The notes under the pieces: model-generated
Databases searched by the model: none
The model's input: the letters and a program-made list of their open reading frames with translations, nothing else
What the model was told of the DNA's origin: nothing
DNA from: Sphingomonas phyllosphaerae
GTDB taxonomy: Bacteria; Pseudomonadota; Alphaproteobacteria; Sphingomonadales; Sphingomonadaceae
DNA: 64,000 bases
Assembly (NCBI GenBank): GCA_036946405.1
Contig: JAQIJC010000001.1
Location: forward strand, 119,501-183,500
Direction of reading: 5' to 3'
Shown here: positions 25,388-34,088 of the stretch, piece by piece
How the letters are laid out: the number at the start of each line of letters is the position of its first letter
Numbering within the stretch: the first letter of the stretch is position 1
Made by a program: the position numbers and the translations under genes

Positions 25388-28300
25388 TCAGTAATCCCGC
25401 GAAATACGAACGTTGCCGCTCTGCCGCCCCAGCGTCGAAATCGAGGACAGCAGCGACAGCCAGCGCGTCACCTGGAATTCGACGCGCGTCGCGGAATAGC
25501 CCGCGCCATCGGTGATGATCTCCGCATAGAGCCGCCGCGTCACATACTTCCCCGCCGCGATCGACGTGCCCTGCCCGGTCTGCGGATCGGCGGGGAGGAT
25601 GCGCAGCCGGTCGAGCCCCGCGGCGCGGCGCACCGCGTTGATCGGGTTGAGCCCGTTGCCGCCGTCCTGCAACGCCGCCACCGCGGCGGCGAGCTGGAGC
25701 GCCTCGGGCGCGGACAGGTTGGTGATCGAGGTGCCGAACAGCAGCCGCGAGAGCAATTCGTCCTGCGGCAACGCCGGGGTGCTCGCGAAGCTGATCTCCG
25801 GTTTTTGCGCGACACCGGTGACGCGGATCGTCGCGTTGAGCCCCGTCGTGTTCGCGGCCGCCTCGATATCGAGCGCGGGATTGGCGGGCACTTCGCCGGC
25901 AAAGCGGATGATCCCGCGCGACAGCTCGAACTCGCGCCCCGCGAACTCATAATCGCCGCGAACCAGATCGGCGCGTCCGGTGATCGCGGGGTTGGTCGGC
26001 GAGCCGGCGATCTGCACGTCGGTGGTCCATTCGCTGGCCAGCCCGAGCCCCGACACCATCAGGCCGTTGCGCGCGCGCGCATGAACGTCGAGCCGCCACG
26101 GCGCAGCGGCATCGTCGTCGACCTGATCGCCGCCCGGCACGTTGATCTCGCGGACGTTGATCTGCGGCAGCGCGCTGGCGACGGTCGCCTGTCCCAGCCG
26201 GTAGCGGCTGCTGTCGAGCCGCACGTCGCCCGAGATGACGCCGCCGACCCCGTCCGAGGTGAAGGCGAGCGGTCCGGTCGCGGTGGCGCCGATGTCCTCG
26301 CGGTCGATCAGCACCGCATGATCGGCATCGATGCGCAGGTCGAACGCCACGCCGTTGGCGGCGGCGAAGTCGAACGTGCCGGTGCCGGTCACCCGCCCGC
26401 CACGCCCGGCATCACCAGTGAAGCGCTCGATCCGCAGCCGTGATCCGTCGAAGCGCCCCGCGGTCTGGATATTGGTGACGACGGTGCCGGTGGTCGCGCT
26501 CTGAATGCGCGCGTTGCTGGCACGGACCAGCCCGCGGATCTGTGGCGTCGCGACGGTGCCGGTCACGTCCGCCGACAGCGCGACCGGACCGGACAGGTCG
26601 AACAGCTCGATGCGGGTGAGCCGCCAGAGCGTGTCGGCGGGGCCGGAATAGCGCAGCTGCGCAAACACGCCCGCCTTGGTCAGCCGCTCGACGAGATCGC
26701 CGCTGCCCAGCGGCTTGAGCAGCGCCTGCGCGCGTCCGACGGTGCGGCCGCCCGACGCCATCACCATCCGCACGCCGAGCTTGTCGGGGCTGAGCACCCC
26801 CGCGACGCCGATGTCGATCGGCGCGGACGAACTGAGCAGCCCCGAGCGGGTCAGCCCGCGGATCGTCAGATTGGTGCGCCCGGTCGGCGCCGCGCCGTCG
26901 CGCGCATTGAGTTCGAGCGTCCCCGTCGCGGTGCCGCCGAGCCCGAGCCCGCTATAGCCGATGTCGAGGACGCCGAGCGGCAGGCGCGTGAGCGACGCGC
27001 GCACCGCGGTTTCGCCATTGCCGAGACGACCCGACACTTCAGCTGCCCCACCCGCGAACGTAAGCTTGGTCGGATCGAGCGTCCACAGATCGCCGTCGCG
27101 GCGGAAGACCGCGGGCGTCTCCAGCCGGATCGGCTGCGCGCCGATCGTCCCGGAAGCGCGGACCGCATAGCCGTCCGCGGTGATCTGCGTGACCGTGTCG
27201 ACACGGAAGCCGACCCCGCGCGAGCCGGCGATCGACGCGCGGACCTCGCCGGTGTCGCCGGTCAGCGCCGCCTGCCCGGAGAAGCGCGACACCGACAGCG
27301 CGCCGCGCCGCAGCCCTGCGCCGCTGGTGGTGGCGTTGACGCGTGCACCATCGGGTTCGAGCAGCACGTTGAAATCGACCCGCGCCTGCCGGACGGTCGC
27401 CGCGCCGGCCAGCCGCGCGTTGCGCGCGTCGATTCGCCCGCTGATCCGTTGCACTTCGCCGACCGGCGCGAAATCGAGCGCACCGGTGAAGCCGCCGCCC
27501 GCGACGGTCATCCGTCCTCGGAACCCGCCGTCGACGATGTCGAGCGTGCCGGTGGCGCGTGTGCCGCTGACGTCGAGCCGCGCGATCGCGATCTGCGCCT
27601 GCCCGCCCGGCGGCAGCAGGATCGCGCCCGCGCCCTCGAACGGGCCGAGCCGCGACCCGCCCGCGGCGGCGAAGGCGAAGCCCTGCGGCGTGGGGTCGAG
27701 GTGCGCGCCGACGTTGCTGAGCCCCATTGCCGCATTGGGGCGCGCGAAAACGAGGTCGATCGTCGGCTTCTCGATCTTGCCGTCGAGCTTGAGCTGCACC
27801 GGGCCGTAGCTGCTCTGCGTCCCTGAACCCTCGAACACGAACGTGCCGTCGCGGCGGCGGTAGCCGGTGCCTGCCAGCCGCAACGACGGCGCGGTGAGCA
27901 CGAGCCGGGTGAAATGGAGCACGCCGTCGGGAGTGCGCTCGAGCAAGGTCTCGATCTGCGGCAGCCCGCCGGCGAGGCTGCGGAAGAAGCCGTTGTCGAG
28001 CCGCAGCATCCGCGCGGTGCCGCGCCCGATCACGCGCGTTCCGTGGCCGTCGGCCCCGGGGACGACACGCAATTGCGACCGCACGTCGACCACGCCGAGC
28101 CCGGGGATCAGATAGCGCCCGAGCGCGCCCGACAGCGCGACATCGTAGCGCCCGGTGTGGAGGTCGAGCGTCAGCCCGATGTCGCCGGAGAGCTTGTCGG
28201 ACCGCAGCTTGAGCCCGTCGCCGGTGATCGTGTCGGCGGTGACGCGCAGCACGCCGGCCACCGACAGGTTGCGCAGGATCCCGCCCGCGACATCGCCGAC

Positions 28301-29503
28301 CCCGGTGACGCGCGCGGCGGTGAAGGCGACCGGCAGCGCGATCGGGCGCGGCCCCCAGTGGCCGCGGCCGGCCGCACGCGCCTGCTCGAAGCCGGTGTTG
28401 TCGAACGCGAAGCGATCGGCGGTCAGGCGATAGTCGAACGCGAAGGTGCGGAAATTGCCGTCAAGAATCGCGCGCAGCCGCAGCTCACGCGCGGTCATGT
28501 TGCGGAACAGCGCGGGCGGCCGCAGCAGCCGGCCGGTGACGCGCAGGTTGCGAAACGCGCTGTCGGCGAGGTCGACCATCCCCTCGGCCTGCAACGCCAG
28601 CGACGGCGAGCGCAGCGACAGAATGCCGTCGAGGCGGCGGCTGGCAAATGTGCCCGCGCCGTTGACCAGCATGCGCGGCGCGGTGAGTGACTGGAGCTTG
28701 CCGCGCGTGACGCTGGCCGGGGCGACCGTGCCGGTCAGCGTGTAGCGGCCGGCAGTGTTGCCGAGCGCGAGGTCGACGAGCCGCGCGTCGCCCGCAACCG
28801 CCACCGCCCGGCCGCGCCATTGCCGCCAGTCGCCCGCACCGTTGATGTCGAGCGCGATCGTGCGGCGCAGCCCGGTCAATTGCGCGAGCACGCCGGTCGC
28901 CGCGCCCTGCGCCTGCGCGGCGATGTCGAACTTGCCCGCGTCGGGGCGCGAGTCGAGCCGCAGTCGCACGCGGTCGCTGCCCGCCACCAGCGCATCGAGC
29001 GCGACGACCGCATGGCCATCGCGGATATCGGCGCGGGCGAGCAGCCGCCCCTCACGCACCCGCCCGGTCACCGCAGGCGCGACGATCAGCCGCGCGACCG
29101 ACAGGCGGCCGATCGCGATGTCGAACTTCGGGAGCAGCGGCCCGGAGCGGCCAGTGTCGCGCGGCTCGGGCAGCTTGGCGAGCGTCGCGACCGGAATATC
29201 GAGCGCATGGATGTCGAGCCGGTTGCCGAGCCACGCGAACGGTGACCAGTCCAGCCGCGCGCGCGGCACCGACAGCACCAGCCCCTTGGGATCGTAGAGC
29301 CGGAAGTCGACCAGCTCGGCCTTGCCGTACAGCGATCCCTCGATCCGCCCGAGCCGGAAACGCAGGCCATTGTCGGGCTGGAGCGCGTTGACGCGGTCGG
29401 CGACGATCCGGTGACCGATGCCAGTGTCGATCACCACCGCGACGACCGCGACCAGCGCCAGCACCGCAGCAAGGACGAAGCCGAAAATGCGCAAGGCGCG
29501 CAT
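25388..29503 (-). CDS. tamB: Translocation and assembly module subunit TamB
   Basis: A 1371-residue AsmA-like bridge protein. An N-terminal signal anchor (ALRIFGFVLAAVLALVAVVA) is followed by long repetitive beta-strand segments and a C-terminal DUF490 domain (about 1030-1371) ending GNVRISRDY. With TamA it links the inner and outer membranes and is linked to outer-membrane protein assembly and lipid transport. The ATG overlaps the tamA stop by one base (TGATG), so the pair is coupled. Length and layout match the family. Confidence 0.95.
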   Translation of the reverse strand: MRALRIFGFVLAAVLALVAVVAVVIDTGIGHRIVADRVNALQPDNGLRFRLGRIEGSLYGKAELVDFRLYDPKGLVLSVPRARLDWSPFAWLGNRLDIHALDIPVATLAKLPEPRDTGRSGPLLPKFDIAIGRLSVARLIVAPAVTGRVREGRLLARADIRDGHAVVALDALVAGSDRVRLRLDSRPDAGKFDIAAQAQGAATGVLAQLTGLRRTIALDINGAGDWRQWRGRAVAVAGDARLVDLALGNTAGRYTLTGTVAPASVTRGKLQSLTAPRMLVNGAGTFASRRLDGILSLRSPSLALQAEGMVDLADSAFRNLRVTGRLLRPPALFRNMTARELRLRAILDGNFRTFAFDYRLTADRFAFDNTGFEQARAAGRGHWGPRPIALPVAFTAARVTGVGDVAGGILRNLSVAGVLRVTADTITGDGLKLRSDKLSGDIGLTLDLHTGRYDVALSGALGRYLIPGLGVVDVRSQLRVVPGADGHGTRVIGRGTARMLRLDNGFFRSLAGGLPQIETLLERTPDGVLHFTRLVLTAPSLRLAGTGYRRRDGTFVFEGSGTQSSYGPVQLKLDGKIEKPTIDLVFARPNAAMGLSNVGAHLDPTPQGFAFAAAGGSRLGPFEGAGAILLPPGGQAQIAIARLDVSGTRATGTLDIVDGGFRGRMTVAGGGFTGALDFAPVGEVQRISGRIDARNARLAGAATVRQARVDFNVLLEPDGARVNATTSGAGLRRGALSVSRFSGQAALTGDTGEVRASIAGSRGVGFRVDTVTQITADGYAVRASGTIGAQPIRLETPAVFRRDGDLWTLDPTKLTFAGGAAEVSGRLGNGETAVRASLTRLPLGVLDIGYSGLGLGGTATGTLELNARDGAAPTGRTNLTIRGLTRSGLLSSSAPIDIGVAGVLSPDKLGVRMVMASGGRTVGRAQALLKPLGSGDLVERLTKAGVFAQLRYSGPADTLWRLTRIELFDLSGPVALSADVTGTVATPQIRGLVRASNARIQSATTGTVVTNIQTAGRFDGSRLRIERFTGDAGRGGRVTGTGTFDFAAANGVAFDLRIDADHAVLIDREDIGATATGPLAFTSDGVGGVISGDVRLDSSRYRLGQATVASALPQINVREINVPGGDQVDDDAAAPWRLDVHARARNGLMVSGLGLASEWTTDVQIAGSPTNPAITGRADLVRGDYEFAGREFELSRGIIRFAGEVPANPALDIEAAANTTGLNATIRVTGVAQKPEISFASTPALPQDELLSRLLFGTSITNLSAPEALQLAAAVAALQDGGNGLNPINAVRRAAGLDRLRILPADPQTGQGTSIAAGKYVTRRLYAEIITDGAGYSATRVEFQVTRWLSLLSSISTLGRQSGNVRISRDY

Positions 29504-31467
29504 CAGAATGCCTGCCCCAGCGAGACATAGACCGCGATCCGCGAATCGCCGCGCTGCGGATTGATCGGGGTGCCGACATCGACGCGGATCGGGCCGAAGT
29601 TGCTGTAATAGCGTACGCCGATCCCGGCACCGTAGCGCAGCCCGCTGAAGTCGGGCAGCCCGCCGGTGTAGATGTTGCCGCCGTCGAGGAACGGCACCAC
29701 CCCGAAATTGCCGAACGCCTTCACCCGCGCCTCGATCGCGAATTCGGCGAGGCTGCGGCCGCCGATCGGATCGTTGTTGACGTCGCGCGGGCCGATCGAC
29801 TGGAAGCTGTAGCCGCGCACCGACGCGCCGCCGCCGGCATAGAAGCGCCGCGACGGCGCGATCTGGTCACGCGGCGCGCCGAGGATCGTGCCGACGCGCA
29901 ACCGCCCCGCCAGCACCACCGCGCCGGTGACCGGCTGATACTTGCTCGCGTCGAGCTGGACGCGGGTGTAGCCGAACACACTGTCCTGCAACGACACTTC
30001 CGGGCTGACGCGCCCCGACAGGCGGAAGCCGCGCGTCGGGTTGAGCAGATCGTCCGAGCCGTCATAGCCGAGGCTGGTCGGCAGCGCACCGATCAGGAAG
30101 GTGCGGCGGCGGGGCACGCCGGTCGCGGCGATCACGTCGCGCTCGTCGGTCGCGACCAGCTCCGCCCCCAGCGACCATGTCCAGGTCTTTTGGAAGAAGA
30201 TGTTGGTCTGTCGCTCAAGCGCCGCCGAGAGCGAGATCGTCTGCGCGTCGAAGGCGTCGCGGCGCAGGTGCGCGGCGGAGAGTTGCGCGGTCAGCACACG
30301 GTCGCGCGCGTGGAAGTTGTTGCGGCGGAAGGTGATCTGCCCGAGCTGCTCGCGCGTGCCCGCCACGCCGCGCAACGTCACCGCCCCTTCGGGCGGGAAC
30401 AGGTTGCGATGCGTCCAGCTGATTTCGGAGCGCGCGCCCTCGCCGGTGCCATAGCCGAGTTCGACCGCGACGGTACGCGGCGGCGCGGGTTCGAGCCGCA
30501 CCGCGACATCGACGACCGCCGGGTCGGCGCCCGGCACGGCGCGCACCTCGGCGGTCGAGACCAGCCCGGTCTGCACGAGCGCGCGACGCAGATCGTCAAT
30601 TTGCGAGGTTTCATAGGGCTGGTCGGGCCTGAACCGCGCGATGTCCTGCACGTGCGCGGCGTCGAACACCTTGTTGTCGGCGTTGACGGTGATCCGGCCG
30701 AAGCGCCGCGCGGTCCCCGGCGCGACCTCCATCGCCAGCGTCGCGGTCTGCGTCGCGCGATCGACCACCACTTCCGGGTCGCCGACCTGCGCGAACGGAA
30801 AACCCTCTTCGCCGATGCGGGTCTTCAGATTGGCCTCGGCGGCGGCGATCGCGTCGGCATTGACCGGATCATCGGCCTTCACGCCGAAGGCATCGCGCAG
30901 CGCCGGCGCCTTCGCCCCCGCCGCCTCGACCCCGGCGAGCGTCACCCCGGTAAAGCGATAGAGCGGCCCCGGCGTGGCGGCGAGCACCACGACCGGGCGG
31001 TTCTTCGCGCGCTCGACCCGCGTCGTGACGGTAGCGTCATAATAGCCGCTGCCCTTGAGCAACGTGACCAGCAGGTCGGCATCCTGCCGCGCGCGACGAT
31101 CGAGCTGCGCGGCATTGGCCTCCTTGCCCTCCGCGCCGGCCAGTACCGACAATTCCCGGAAGCGTTGTTGCAGCAACGATCCACCGACCGCGTCGACGCC
31201 GTCGATCCGCCAGCCGTAGCGGAAGCTGGCGGCGACGTTGCTCGTCGCGGCGGTCGGCTCGCCGGGGGCGGTGGCGAGATCGGGCCAATCGACTCCGATA
31301 TCGGGCAGGGGCGCGAGCTGATCGTTGGGATCGACGTCGCTCATCGGCGTCGGCGGCACGACCAGCGGCGGCGCGGGCGCGGTCTGCGCGAACGCCGGCC
31401 CCGTCACAATCATCGCGCCGCACACGACGTGACCCAGCACGCGGTGCCGCCCCACGTCCGGCCACAT
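29503..31467 (-). CDS. tamA: Omp85-family outer-membrane protein TamA
   Basis: About 654 residues. It has a signal peptide (GHVVCGAMIVTGPAFA), a Pro/Asp-rich linker, POTRA domains (about 100-330) and a C-terminal 16-strand Omp85 barrel with SRRFYAGGGASVRGYSFQSI, where RGY is the conserved loop-6 motif region. It ends VYVSLGQAF with a terminal Phe as expected for a barrel. The start is uncertain: the frame is open to an ATG at 31515, but the signal peptide argues for 31467 or a slightly later GTG. It forms an operon with tamB. Confidence 0.92.
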   Translation of the reverse strand: MWPDVGRHRVLGHVVCGAMIVTGPAFAQTAPAPPLVVPPTPMSDVDPNDQLAPLPDIGVDWPDLATAPGEPTAATSNVAASFRYGWRIDGVDAVGGSLLQQRFRELSVLAGAEGKEANAAQLDRRARQDADLLVTLLKGSGYYDATVTTRVERAKNRPVVVLAATPGPLYRFTGVTLAGVEAAGAKAPALRDAFGVKADDPVNADAIAAAEANLKTRIGEEGFPFAQVGDPEVVVDRATQTATLAMEVAPGTARRFGRITVNADNKVFDAAHVQDIARFRPDQPYETSQIDDLRRALVQTGLVSTAEVRAVPGADPAVVDVAVRLEPAPPRTVAVELGYGTGEGARSEISWTHRNLFPPEGAVTLRGVAGTREQLGQITFRRNNFHARDRVLTAQLSAAHLRRDAFDAQTISLSAALERQTNIFFQKTWTWSLGAELVATDERDVIAATGVPRRRTFLIGALPTSLGYDGSDDLLNPTRGFRLSGRVSPEVSLQDSVFGYTRVQLDASKYQPVTGAVVLAGRLRVGTILGAPRDQIAPSRRFYAGGGASVRGYSFQSIGPRDVNNDPIGGRSLAEFAIEARVKAFGNFGVVPFLDGGNIYTGGLPDFSGLRYGAGIGVRYYSNFGPIRVDVGTPINPQRGDSRIAVYVSLGQAF

Positions 31468-31600
31468 GCCTCGCGGTCTACCTGACCGAGTCGCCAAGAA
31501 GAAGAGCCAATGCATAACGATTGCAGAACCGTATCCCGCGCGGGCCCCGGCCCGTCGCGGCGGCTAGCGTCGGGCGCGCCGGCGTGGCACAGCGCCCAGC

Positions 31601-31774
31601 ATGGCTCCTCCCTCGCGCAACACCTCCGCCGGCGGCTTTCCCATTGCGATCGGCGCATTGGGCGGCACGGCAATCGGCCTCTACGCCGGGCAGCCCTCGA
31701 TCGGGTTCCTCGCCGGGATCGCCGCGGGCGTCACGCTGGCGGTAATGATCTGGTGGCGGGAGCGGGAACGATAA
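31601..31774 (+). CDS. Small membrane protein, 57 residues
   Basis: A short gene beginning MAPPSRNTSAGGFPIAIGAL and ending WWRERER. Two Gly/Ala-rich hydrophobic segments (about 13-30 and 35-51) are separated by GQPSIG, and the tail is charged, so a two-helix hairpin in the inner membrane is likely. Codon use matches neighbouring genes. It is divergent from tamA and converges on the STN-protein gene with a repeat in between. No strong ribosome site is seen (CAGCGCCCAGC precedes the ATG). Function unknown. Confidence 0.65.
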   Translation: MAPPSRNTSAGGFPIAIGALGGTAIGLYAGQPSIGFLAGIAAGVTLAVMIWWRERER

Positions 31775-31783
31775 GCTGCCGCC

Positions 31784-31866
31784 GCCCCGAACCTGATCCG
31801 GGGCCCCGCTTTTTGGCACTGCTCGCCGAGAAGAAGCGGGATCCCGGATCAGGTCCGGGATGACGG
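31784..31866. repeat. Long dispersed palindrome between convergent genes
   Basis: CCCGAACCTGATCCGGGGCC with CCGCTTTTT, and AAGAAGCGGGATCCCGGATC with AGGTCCGGGA. Same family as 14245-14327, between the 57-residue gene and the STN-protein gene. Confidence 0.88.
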
Positions 31867-31870
31867 TTCG

Positions 31871-32455
31871 CTACTTGACCGGCGCGACCCAGCCCAATGC
31901 CAGCGGCGCGGGCGGTGTGCCGATCTTGCGGGCGACGCGATCGAGCTGCTCGTTATAGCGGATACGATCGGCGACATTCAGATGCGCCTGCTCGTTCACC
32001 TCGCGCGCAACCGCCTTCTCGACATGGCGCAGCGTATGGCCGACATCGGCCGCGCGGACCCTGCCGATCGCCTCGCGCTCGCGCTGTTCGGCGGTGGTGG
32101 CGCGCAGCGTCGCGACACGGCGCGCGAACCGCTCCTGCTGGCGACGGTCGATCCGCCAGTGCCCCTTGTAGCGCGCCGCCTCCAGCCCGCTCCCGCGCAA
32201 CGAGCGATAGAGCGCGTCGCGCGGGACCATCCGCCCCTTCAGCCGTCGCGCCTGCTTGTCGGCGAGCAACGTCGTGTCGACCTCCATGAAGCAGCCCGAC
32301 AGATGCGCGAGCGCCTGCACGCGCTCGTCCATCCGCTGTTCGGGCAGATCGATGCGCACCTTCTCGCGCGTGCATTCCGCCGCGGCCGGCAGCGCGGCGA
32401 GCAGGGCGCAGGCCGTGCCCAGCAGGGCGAGCGGACGGACGATCGGCGAGAACAT
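31871..32455 (-). CDS. Stand-alone STN (secretin/TonB short N-terminal) domain protein
   Basis: A 194-residue secreted protein. After a signal peptide (PLALLGTACALLAALPAAA) comes one STN-like domain at about 34-103 (RIDLPEQRMDERVQALAHLS through YKGHWRIDRR) with a likely disulfide C28-C55. The rest (104-180) is a highly charged helical region rich in Arg and Glu, probably coiled coil. STN domains normally sit at the N-terminus of TonB-dependent receptors and secretins, so a free one suggests a partner or a signalling piece. The ATG at 32455 was chosen; an upstream TTG is less likely. Confidence 0.75.
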   Translation of the reverse strand: MFSPIVRPLALLGTACALLAALPAAAECTREKVRIDLPEQRMDERVQALAHLSGCFMEVDTTLLADKQARRLKGRMVPRDALYRSLRGSGLEAARYKGHWRIDRRQQERFARRVATLRATTAEQREREAIGRVRAADVGHTLRHVEKAVAREVNEQAHLNVADRIRYNEQLDRVARKIGTPPAPLALGWVAPVK

Positions 32456-32500
32456 GGACGGTACCCCCGGAGACAAGGACAATGGGTTAGCGCGCGGCGC

Positions 32501-32974
32501 TCAGCCCGGCAACGCCTCGCCCGCGCGGCGCGCACCCTCAAGCGCGACTCCGAACACGAGATGCGAGGCGAGGCCATAAGCGTTCCCCGGCACCTCCGCC
32601 TCCGGCCACGGCCCCCAGCCCGCCGCGGGCACCAGCACGTCGTCGAGCAGCAGCATCGTGGTCAGGCCGGTCGGAACGCCCCAGCCCTTGGCCAGATCCG
32701 GCCATTGCCGCACCGCCAGCGCATAGCCGCCGCCAATCGCCGCTCCCAGAGCGTAATGCATCGCCGAGCCCGCCGCTTCGCGATGCTTCTGCGTGACCGG
32801 GCGGCCCTCGATCGCGTTGCTGAGCGTGTCGGCGGCCTTGACCGTCGACGGGTCGTCATCGCCGCCGTCCATCCCGAACGCGGGCGCGGCGAGGTCCTGA
32901 AAGCGATCCATGACGAACGAGGCGACCAACCCGGCGCCGACGCCGATCAGGGCAGTGGTGAACAACGAATGCAT
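32501..32974 (-). CDS. DUF1440 (YagU-like) membrane protein
   Basis: A 157-residue protein with an N-terminal hydrophobic helix (FTTALIGVGAGLVASFVMD) and further hydrophobic stretches (AMHYALGAAIGGGYALAV, YGLASHLVFGVALEGA). It resembles the YagU/DUF1440 family of inner-membrane proteins, linked in E. coli to acid resistance; the role here is not known. The ATG at 32974 has GGGAG seven bases upstream and is preferred to an ATG at 32992. It is separated from the STN gene by 45 bases. Confidence 0.75.
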   Translation of the reverse strand: MHSLFTTALIGVGAGLVASFVMDRFQDLAAPAFGMDGGDDDPSTVKAADTLSNAIEGRPVTQKHREAAGSAMHYALGAAIGGGYALAVRQWPDLAKGWGVPTGLTTMLLLDDVLVPAAGWGPWPEAEVPGNAYGLASHLVFGVALEGARRAGEALPG

Positions 32975-33034
32975 CACGATCTCCCGAGCCATCGAGACAT
33001 CTGCGAAAGTCCGCAGACCGCTACAAACCGTTCC

Positions 33035-33130
33035 TCACCCCGGACTTGTTCCGGGGGCTTCACTACGCCGCAAATTTATGGCCTGCGCGCTCGCGGAACG
33101 GTGGATGCCGGAACAAGTCCGGCATGACGG
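33035..33130. repeat. Dispersed palindromic repeat (CCCCGGACTTGTTCCGGGG type)
   Basis: CACCCCGGACTTGTTCCGGG near 33038 and GCCGGAACAAGTCCGGCATG near 33108 form an interrupted inverted repeat between the DUF1440 and ccmH genes. Confidence 0.75.
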
Positions 33131-33171
33131 GTGGAGTTTCGCAGACGCCTCGAACGATCACGGGCACCACA

Positions 33172-33564
33172 CTACCGACGGCGGAAGGTCGCGCGCGCCA
33201 GCCACGCGCCCAACGCGAGCAGCACCAAAGGCGCGAGCCACAGCGGCAGGGTCGCGGCGCGCAGCGGCGGGGCGTAGCTGACATAATCGCCATAGCGCGC
33301 GATCAGCCACGACCGCACCGCTTCGGGCGCCTCGCCCTTTGCGATCCGCTGGCGGACCAAGGCGCGCATCTCGCCCGCCATATCGGCATCCGAATCGGCG
33401 ATCGACTGCCCCTGACAGACGACGCAGCGCAGCGTCTCCATCAGCGCGCGCGCCTGTCGCTCCTGATCGGGGTCGCGCAACTGGGTATAGGCGAGCCGTG
33501 GCAGCGCGGTCTGCGCGGCGAGTGGCGCGGCGAGCAGTAGCGCGACGACCGCCAGCGCCCTCAT
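33172..33564 (-). CDS. ccmH: Cytochrome c maturation protein CcmH
   Basis: A 130-residue membrane-anchored thiol oxidoreductase of cytochrome c maturation. It has a signal peptide (MRALAVVALLLAAPLAAQ), the redox motif C47-x-x-C50 in LRCVVCQGQSIADSDAD, and one C-terminal helix (LPLWLAPLVLLALGAWL). It reduces the CXXCH cysteines of apocytochrome c before heme attachment. The ATG overlaps the ccmG stop by four bases (ATGA). It is the last gene of ccmF-ccmG-ccmH. No ccmI follows. Confidence 0.95.
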   Translation of the reverse strand: MRALAVVALLLAAPLAAQTALPRLAYTQLRDPDQERQARALMETLRCVVCQGQSIADSDADMAGEMRALVRQRIAKGEAPEAVRSWLIARYGDYVSYAPPLRAATLPLWLAPLVLLALGAWLARATFRRR

Positions 33565-34088
33565 TTCGCGTCCGCCAGCGCTTGCAGGAGTTGCGGCACG
33601 TCCTCGGCGCGGATGTCGCCGACATGCTGGGCGCGGATCACGCCCTTGCCGTCGACGACAAACGTCTCGGGCACCCCCGACGAGCCGAGCGCGAGCTGGA
33701 CGCGGCTGTGCGCATCCGCGCCGACGCGGGCATAGGGATCGCCGTTGCGGCGCAGGAAGGCGGAGACGTCGCCGGGCGTGTCCTTGATCGCGATCGCGTC
33801 GATCGGGACACCGGCGGCCTTGAGGGTCAGCAATTGCGGTGCCTCGGCAACGCACGGCACGCACCAGCTCGCGAAGACGTTGAGCAGCCGCGGGCTGCCC
33901 TGTCTGAAGTCGGCGCTGGTCAGGCCGGGCTTGCCGGGGGCGATCGCGGGCAGGACGAAGTCGGGCAGCGGTCGCCCGACCAGTGCCGAGCGCACCGTGC
34001 GGTCGGCGGGCTGCCACAGCCCCCAGGCGATCACCGCGACGATGATGCCGAACGCGCAGAGCGGCAGCCACACCAGCCAGCGCTTCAC
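33561..34088 (-). CDS. ccmG: Thiol:disulfide interchange protein CcmG/DsbE
   Basis: A 175-residue periplasmic thioredoxin-like protein tethered by an N-terminal helix (LVWLPLCAFGIIVAVIAWGL). The active site is C76-x-x-C79 in FASWCVPCVAEAPQL, and the cis-Pro region is SGVPETFVVD. It passes reductant, presumably from DsbD, to CcmH and apocytochrome. The GTG start at 34088 overlaps the ccmF stop (GTGA). Length fits the family. Confidence 0.95.
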   Translation of the reverse strand: MKRWLVWLPLCAFGIIVAVIAWGLWQPADRTVRSALVGRPLPDFVLPAIAPGKPGLTSADFRQGSPRLLNVFASWCVPCVAEAPQLLTLKAAGVPIDAIAIKDTPGDVSAFLRRNGDPYARVGADAHSRVQLALGSSGVPETFVVDGKGVIRAQHVGDIRAEDVPQLLQALADAK

